NCBI GenBank assembly: GCA_046597185.1
Contig: JBKJLF010000855.1
Location: 1 to 8,881 of the forward strand
Direction: 5' to 3'
Origin: CAMBDR01 sp046597185
GTDB taxonomy: Bacteria; Pseudomonadota; Gammaproteobacteria; Burkholderiales; Burkholderiaceae_D
DNA length: 8,881 nt
Shown piece after piece: positions 6,513-8,881 of this stretch. Numbering within the stretch: position 1 is the stretch's first letter; each line of letters opens with the position of its first letter. A model generated the notes under the pieces. It was not told the DNA's origin. It saw only the letters and a list, made by a program, of their open reading frames with translations, and made no database searches. Made by a program: the position numbers and the translations under genes.

Positions 6513-6527
6513 CGCACTAAGGAAAAT

Positions 6528-6980
6528 ATGAAAACCTCAATCACAAAGCACCAAGGCAGCAACCAAGCAATGCAAAAACCCAACCCTGATCCAGCCTGCA
6601 TGCCAAAAATGATGCCATTTTTCGCAAATACAATAATTTATGTCGCCATGGCGAAAGAATTACAAACCGACCCGGACTTTATCATGGCACTCTCCTCTAT
6701 GGAAAGTGGCTGGCTTGACCCTCATAATCAAAGCCTGCACAATTTGTTTGGCGTAACGAACGCCGGGAAAAACAACTTGGCATTTGCCAGCTATCAAAAA
6801 GCCGCCGATTATTGGCTTGAACATTTTGGGCCATTTGTAAAAGGTGCGCGGACAATGGACGATTTTGCAGCAGGATTGAAGAAAGCAAAATACAATACCG
6901 CCAACCCAGACTACTACACCCATCTAAAGAACCAATTGAAGACTGTCATCAAATTCAAAACCGTCTGCGGAGTAAAGTAA
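6528..6980 (+). CDS. GH73-like glucosaminidase domain protein without signal peptide (candidate peptidoglycan-hydrolase effector)
   Basis: A 150-aa protein starting at ATG 6528 with AAGGA (6519-6523) 4 nt upstream. The N-terminus (about 30 residues) is polar and has no signal peptide. The rest is a compact glucosaminidase/FlgJ-LytD-like fold: FIMALSSMESGW (51-62) with the expected catalytic Glu59, LHNLFGVTNAGKNNLAFASY (70-89), KAADYWLEHF, and KYNTANPDYYTHLKNQL (121-137). Such enzymes cleave the glycan strands of peptidoglycan in the periplasm, so a version without an export signal needs another route: a type VI or similar secretion system, or holin-type release. The next gene begins one base after the stop and encodes an exported protein, the order seen in effector-immunity pairs such as Tge2/Tgi2. 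Base composition is visibly more A+T-rich than the flanking TIR-AAA halves. Alternative: phage-type endolysin. Confidence 0.75.
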   Translation: MKTSITKHQGSNQAMQKPNPDPACMPKMMPFFANTIIYVAMAKELQTDPDFIMALSSMESGWLDPHNQSLHNLFGVTNAGKNNLAFASYQKAADYWLEHFGPFVKGARTMDDFAAGLKKAKYNTANPDYYTHLKNQLKTVIKFKTVCGVK

Positions 6981-6981
6981 T

Positions 6982-7407
6982 ATGCGGCAAATCATCTGTT
7001 TCATCCTAGCGCTCTTTTGCACAACCCACAACAACGGCCATGCCGCCCCGGCCACCTATATCAATCCCGAATACGGCTATCAAATCAAAATCCCGCACCC
7101 GCTGCACTACGAGCAAACGCCACCACCCGCGCCGCAGCATGGTGTCATCATCAATTTGCCATCTAGCGGGCAGATTTGGATTGATGGCAGTTACGATGCT
7201 GCACTTTATGGCACGGCCCAGGCCGCACTGGCGCAGTTGCTGCAAGATAGCCATGCAACCCTAGTCAAACCCACAAAACAGCGCCAATTGGCGCAATTGG
7301 CTGGCTTGGAGGCGACGTTTCGCCGTGAAGGGAAATATGCCAGTAGAATTATTGCAATACGAAAACGCGGCGAAGCGATTCCCATCATCTATACCTTGGG
7401 GCTAGAT
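6982..7407 (+). repeat. 426-bp duplicated block, copy 1 (partner 8197-8622)
   Basis: Colinear, gap-free duplication at DNA and protein level with the block at 8197-8622; the two are 1,215 bp apart and in the same orientation. The longest unchanged protein stretches are YEQTPPPAPQHGV and FRREGKYASRIIAIRKRG. Changes cluster in the signal peptide and at residues 78-110. Confidence 0.9.
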
Positions 7408-7491
7408 ACCCCGCAAAAGACCGCGCCAGCAGACAAACGGCTGTTTCTACAGATCGCGCGTAGTTTTAGCCTTCTGCCTTTGCCAAAATAA
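6982..7491 (+). CDS. Secreted protein, candidate periplasmic immunity protein (copy 1, intact)
   Basis: 169 aa from ATG 6982, one base after the glucosaminidase TAA, with GGAG (6969-6972) 9 nt upstream inside the previous gene: translationally coupled. The N-terminus MRQIICFILALFCTTHNNGHAAP is a typical signal peptide with a probable AxA-type cleavage after Ala21 (GHA-AP). The mature part has YINPEYGYQIKIPHPL, INLPSSGQIWIDGSY, a Gln/Ala-rich helix, FRREGKYASRIIAIRKRG and a closing LFLQIARSFSLLP. The pattern (Y..GY.I.IP at the start, hydrophobic-x-x-hydrophobic-SF at the end) loosely recalls PsbP/DUF1795-like folds, but I do not recognise a family. Periplasmic destination plus coupling to a cell-wall hydrolase suggests that it protects the producer from that enzyme. 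Function is inferred from context. Confidence 0.7.
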   Translation: MRQIICFILALFCTTHNNGHAAPATYINPEYGYQIKIPHPLHYEQTPPPAPQHGVIINLPSSGQIWIDGSYDAALYGTAQAALAQLLQDSHATLVKPTKQRQLAQLAGLEATFRREGKYASRIIAIRKRGEAIPIIYTLGLDTPQKTAPADKRLFLQIARSFSLLPLPK

Positions 7492-7509
7492 GCCGAAAGA
7501 ATTAACGGC

Positions 7510-7559
7510 ATTTTCATGCAGAAAACCAACATCGCCGATTTTTTGTACATAACCCACGC
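7510..7559 (+). repeat. 50-bp dispersed direct repeat, copy 2 (right edge of the insert)
   Basis: About 84% identical to 4201-4250 by eye. It begins 18 nt after the putative immunity gene stop and ends two bases before the point (about 7562) where the TIR-AAA reading frame resumes, so it belongs to the inserted DNA or to its junction. Confidence 0.75.
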
Positions 7560-7561
7560 TT

Positions 7562-8134
7562 ATGGGCCTGCTGCGCCACACCAGCCAGCACGCACGCCGG
7601 GTACGCTTGTTGGTGGCAGGCGCAGCCCCGTTTGCCGATCTGGGCGAAATCTGGAGCGACCATTTCATCAACCTGCGCGAGATCAAAATCGGCTATTTCG
7701 GCCAAGCCACCGCCACCGGCCTGTTGATGGCCCCCATCCCCGAGTTCCCTAGCGGCGCAATCGGCCCCGAGATCGCCGCCCACATCTACCAGCGCAGCAA
7801 AGGGCAACCGTTTCTCACCCAAGTCTACGGCCATTTTCTGGTAGAAACGCTCAACCACGAAAAGCGCAAACACGCCACGCTGGCTGATGTGACGGCGCTG
7901 GAGCCGCAAATTTTGCTCAGTTGGAACAGTTACTTCAAAAACATCTGGAATGAAGCGCTACCAGAAGGCCAAGCCGCGCTACACGCGCTAGCCCATGGCG
8001 CGCCAGCGCACGAGACCAAGGCAAGCAAAGCCACCCAACAACGCCTGCGCCGCCGCCAGTTTATTGACGACAACGGCCAGTTGGCGATACCGTTGTTTGG
8101 ACGTTGGATACGGGAGCGGGATGATTTAAATTGA
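7562..8134 (+). pseudogene. TIR-AAA ATPase, C-terminal half (detached)
   Basis: The open frame 7562-8134 (190 aa) has no start domain of its own and no good ribosome-binding site. It begins GLLRHTSQHARRVRLLVAGAAPFADL, which fits directly after RFFERMR of the N-half: the post-Walker-B strand/sensor region of an AAA/STAND ATPase. It then shows WSDHFINLREIKIGYFG, IYQRSKGQPFLTQVYGHFL (the GxPFL..V lid-type motif), a helical segment, and a winged-helix-like end with LRRRQFIDDNGQLAIPLFGRWIRER. Composition matches the N-half and not the cassette between them. Together the halves make a TIR-AAA protein of about 520 residues. ATG 7562 could start a separate peptide, but it would lack the P-loop. Confidence 0.8.
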
Positions 8135-8196
8135 CAGGTCGGGCTAGGCAAGATTTCGCCAAAAATTAAATAAAATATCATACAATGATCCCCTAT

Positions 8197-8655
8197 ATGC
8201 GGCAATTCATCTATTTCATCCTAACGCTGCTATGCGCAACCCACAGCATCGGGCACGCCGCCCCGGCCAGCTATATCAATCCTGAATACGGCTATCAAAT
8301 CACCATCCCGCACCCGTTGCACTACGAGCAAACGCCACCGCCCGCGCCGCAGCATGGTGTCGTCATCAATTTGCCGTCCGGTGGGCAAATTTGGGTGGAT
8401 GGCAGTTATGATGCGGCGCTTTATGGCTCAGCCCAAGTCGCGCTGAAACAGTTGCTGCAAGATAACCATGCAACCCTAATCAACCCCGTGAAACAGCGCC
8501 AATTAGCGCAATTGCCCCCCTTGGCGGCGACGTTTCGCCGTGAAGGGAAATATGCCAGCCGAATTATTGCCATACGAAAACGCGGCGATGCGATTCCCAT
8601 CATCTACACCTTGGGCCTAGATAGTGCCTGTCAGAAAACCCCAATCTCCCAGTGA
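8197..8655 (+). pseudogene. Second, truncated copy of the secreted putative immunity protein
   Basis: From ATG 8197 (MRQFIYFILTLLC...), chosen because it aligns with the start of copy 1, the first 142 residues match copy 1 without a gap at about 84% identity (roughly 23 changes counted by eye). An upstream in-frame ATG at 8185 adds four residues. Homology starts at the base before the ATG, so the GGAG of copy 1 is missing and no clear ribosome-binding site replaces it. After GLD (8620-8622) the sequence switches abruptly; the C-terminal 27 residues of copy 1 are replaced by SACQKTPISQ and a TGA. The signal peptide and core are kept. It is either an orphan immunity gene or a decayed fragment. 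Confidence 0.75.
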
Positions 8656-8881
8656 AAACCGCCGCTTTTCACCAACGAAGTTCTCCCAAAATAATACCCA
8701 AAAAGCGAGTTTACAAGCCACTTTAGGGCCTTTGCGGCATTTTTTTGAAAATCTTCGCCAAAAGACCTGTGGAATCTATGCGAATTAATTTAATCTTCGT
8801 TCGCGTTTTGATCTTACCAGCTTGTAAAATAGCACTCATGAAAGCACACCGTGTTATGCCTTTTTGATGGGGGAAATGATC
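8623..8881. mobile_element. Possible insertion-sequence end (noncoding, runs off the window)
   Basis: The putative immunity copy is interrupted sharply at about 8623 by sequence starting AGTGCCTGTCAGAAAACC. The following 259 nt hold no ORF, have short inverted repeats (GTGAAAA 8652-8658 with TTTTCAC 8666-8672; GCGAA...TTCGC near 8779-8803) and several A/T runs, as in the long noncoding ends of some IS elements. No transposase or opposite terminal repeat is in view. The family is not assigned, and a plain deletion junction is equally possible. Confidence 0.33.

Noticed and set aside
7516..7752. Separate gene starting at ATG 7516 (MQKTNIADFLY...)
   Set aside because: Its first 15 codons are the 50-bp repeat, and from 7562 it reads the TIR-AAA C-half in the wrong frame (Pro/Arg-rich).
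8131..8176. TTGACA (8131-8136) with TAAAAT (8171-8176) as a promoter for the second putative immunity copy
   Set aside because: The spacing is 34 nt, far from 16-18, and no -10-like hexamer lies at the correct distance.

Overview
The window looks like mid-GC proteobacterial chromosome (probably beta- or gammaproteobacterial, judged from protein families and codon use; no marker gene is present to fix the taxon). It has a housekeeping-like left part (1-3854) and an accessory, conflict-gene right part (about 4200-8881). Nearly every larger gene carries a visible lesion, so it is either a decaying island or a draft assembly with base errors. I flag each lesion separately.

Left part: a full-length PMCA/SERCA-like cation-pumping P-type ATPase on + (233-2941). 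Its natural N-terminus appears to begin at ATG 188 but is cut by an in-frame TGA at the position of an expected Trp. Convergent to it on - is a two-domain gene (3044-3854): an N-terminal GGMGSF-type domain followed by an ICMT/PEMT-like membrane methyltransferase. Its C-terminus is thrown out of frame by one extra base in a five-G run.

Right part: an Rpn-family PD-(D/E)XK nuclease (4318-5361) with a 12-nt tandem repeat in its C-terminal region and a very good internal ribosome-binding site and ATG that would yield a separate 103-aa C-terminal protein. Next comes a TIR-AAA ATPase gene with an amber codon in the TIR domain. It is physically split into an N-half (5484-6476) and a C-half (7562-8134). 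Rpn and TIR-AAA share a roughly 30-bp upstream element that ends exactly 28 nt before each start codon.

Between the two TIR-AAA halves sits an A+T-richer cassette of about 1.1 kb with its own extended -10 promoter, a perfect TTGAAAA-N3-TTTTCAA palindrome and two tightly coupled genes. The first is a GH73-like glucosaminidase without a signal peptide; the second is a small protein with a signal peptide. This is the layout of a peptidoglycan-attacking effector with its periplasmic immunity protein, for example the Tge/Tgi pairs of type VI secretion. A second, truncated copy of the putative immunity gene (8197-8655) follows the TIR-AAA C-half. It lacks the original ribosome-binding site and is cut at its 3' end by unrelated noncoding sequence that may be an insertion-sequence end.

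Working model (inference): an antiphage/toxin locus (Rpn plus TIR-AAA) was invaded by an effector-immunity module, leaving an orphan immunity gene and a broken TIR-AAA.
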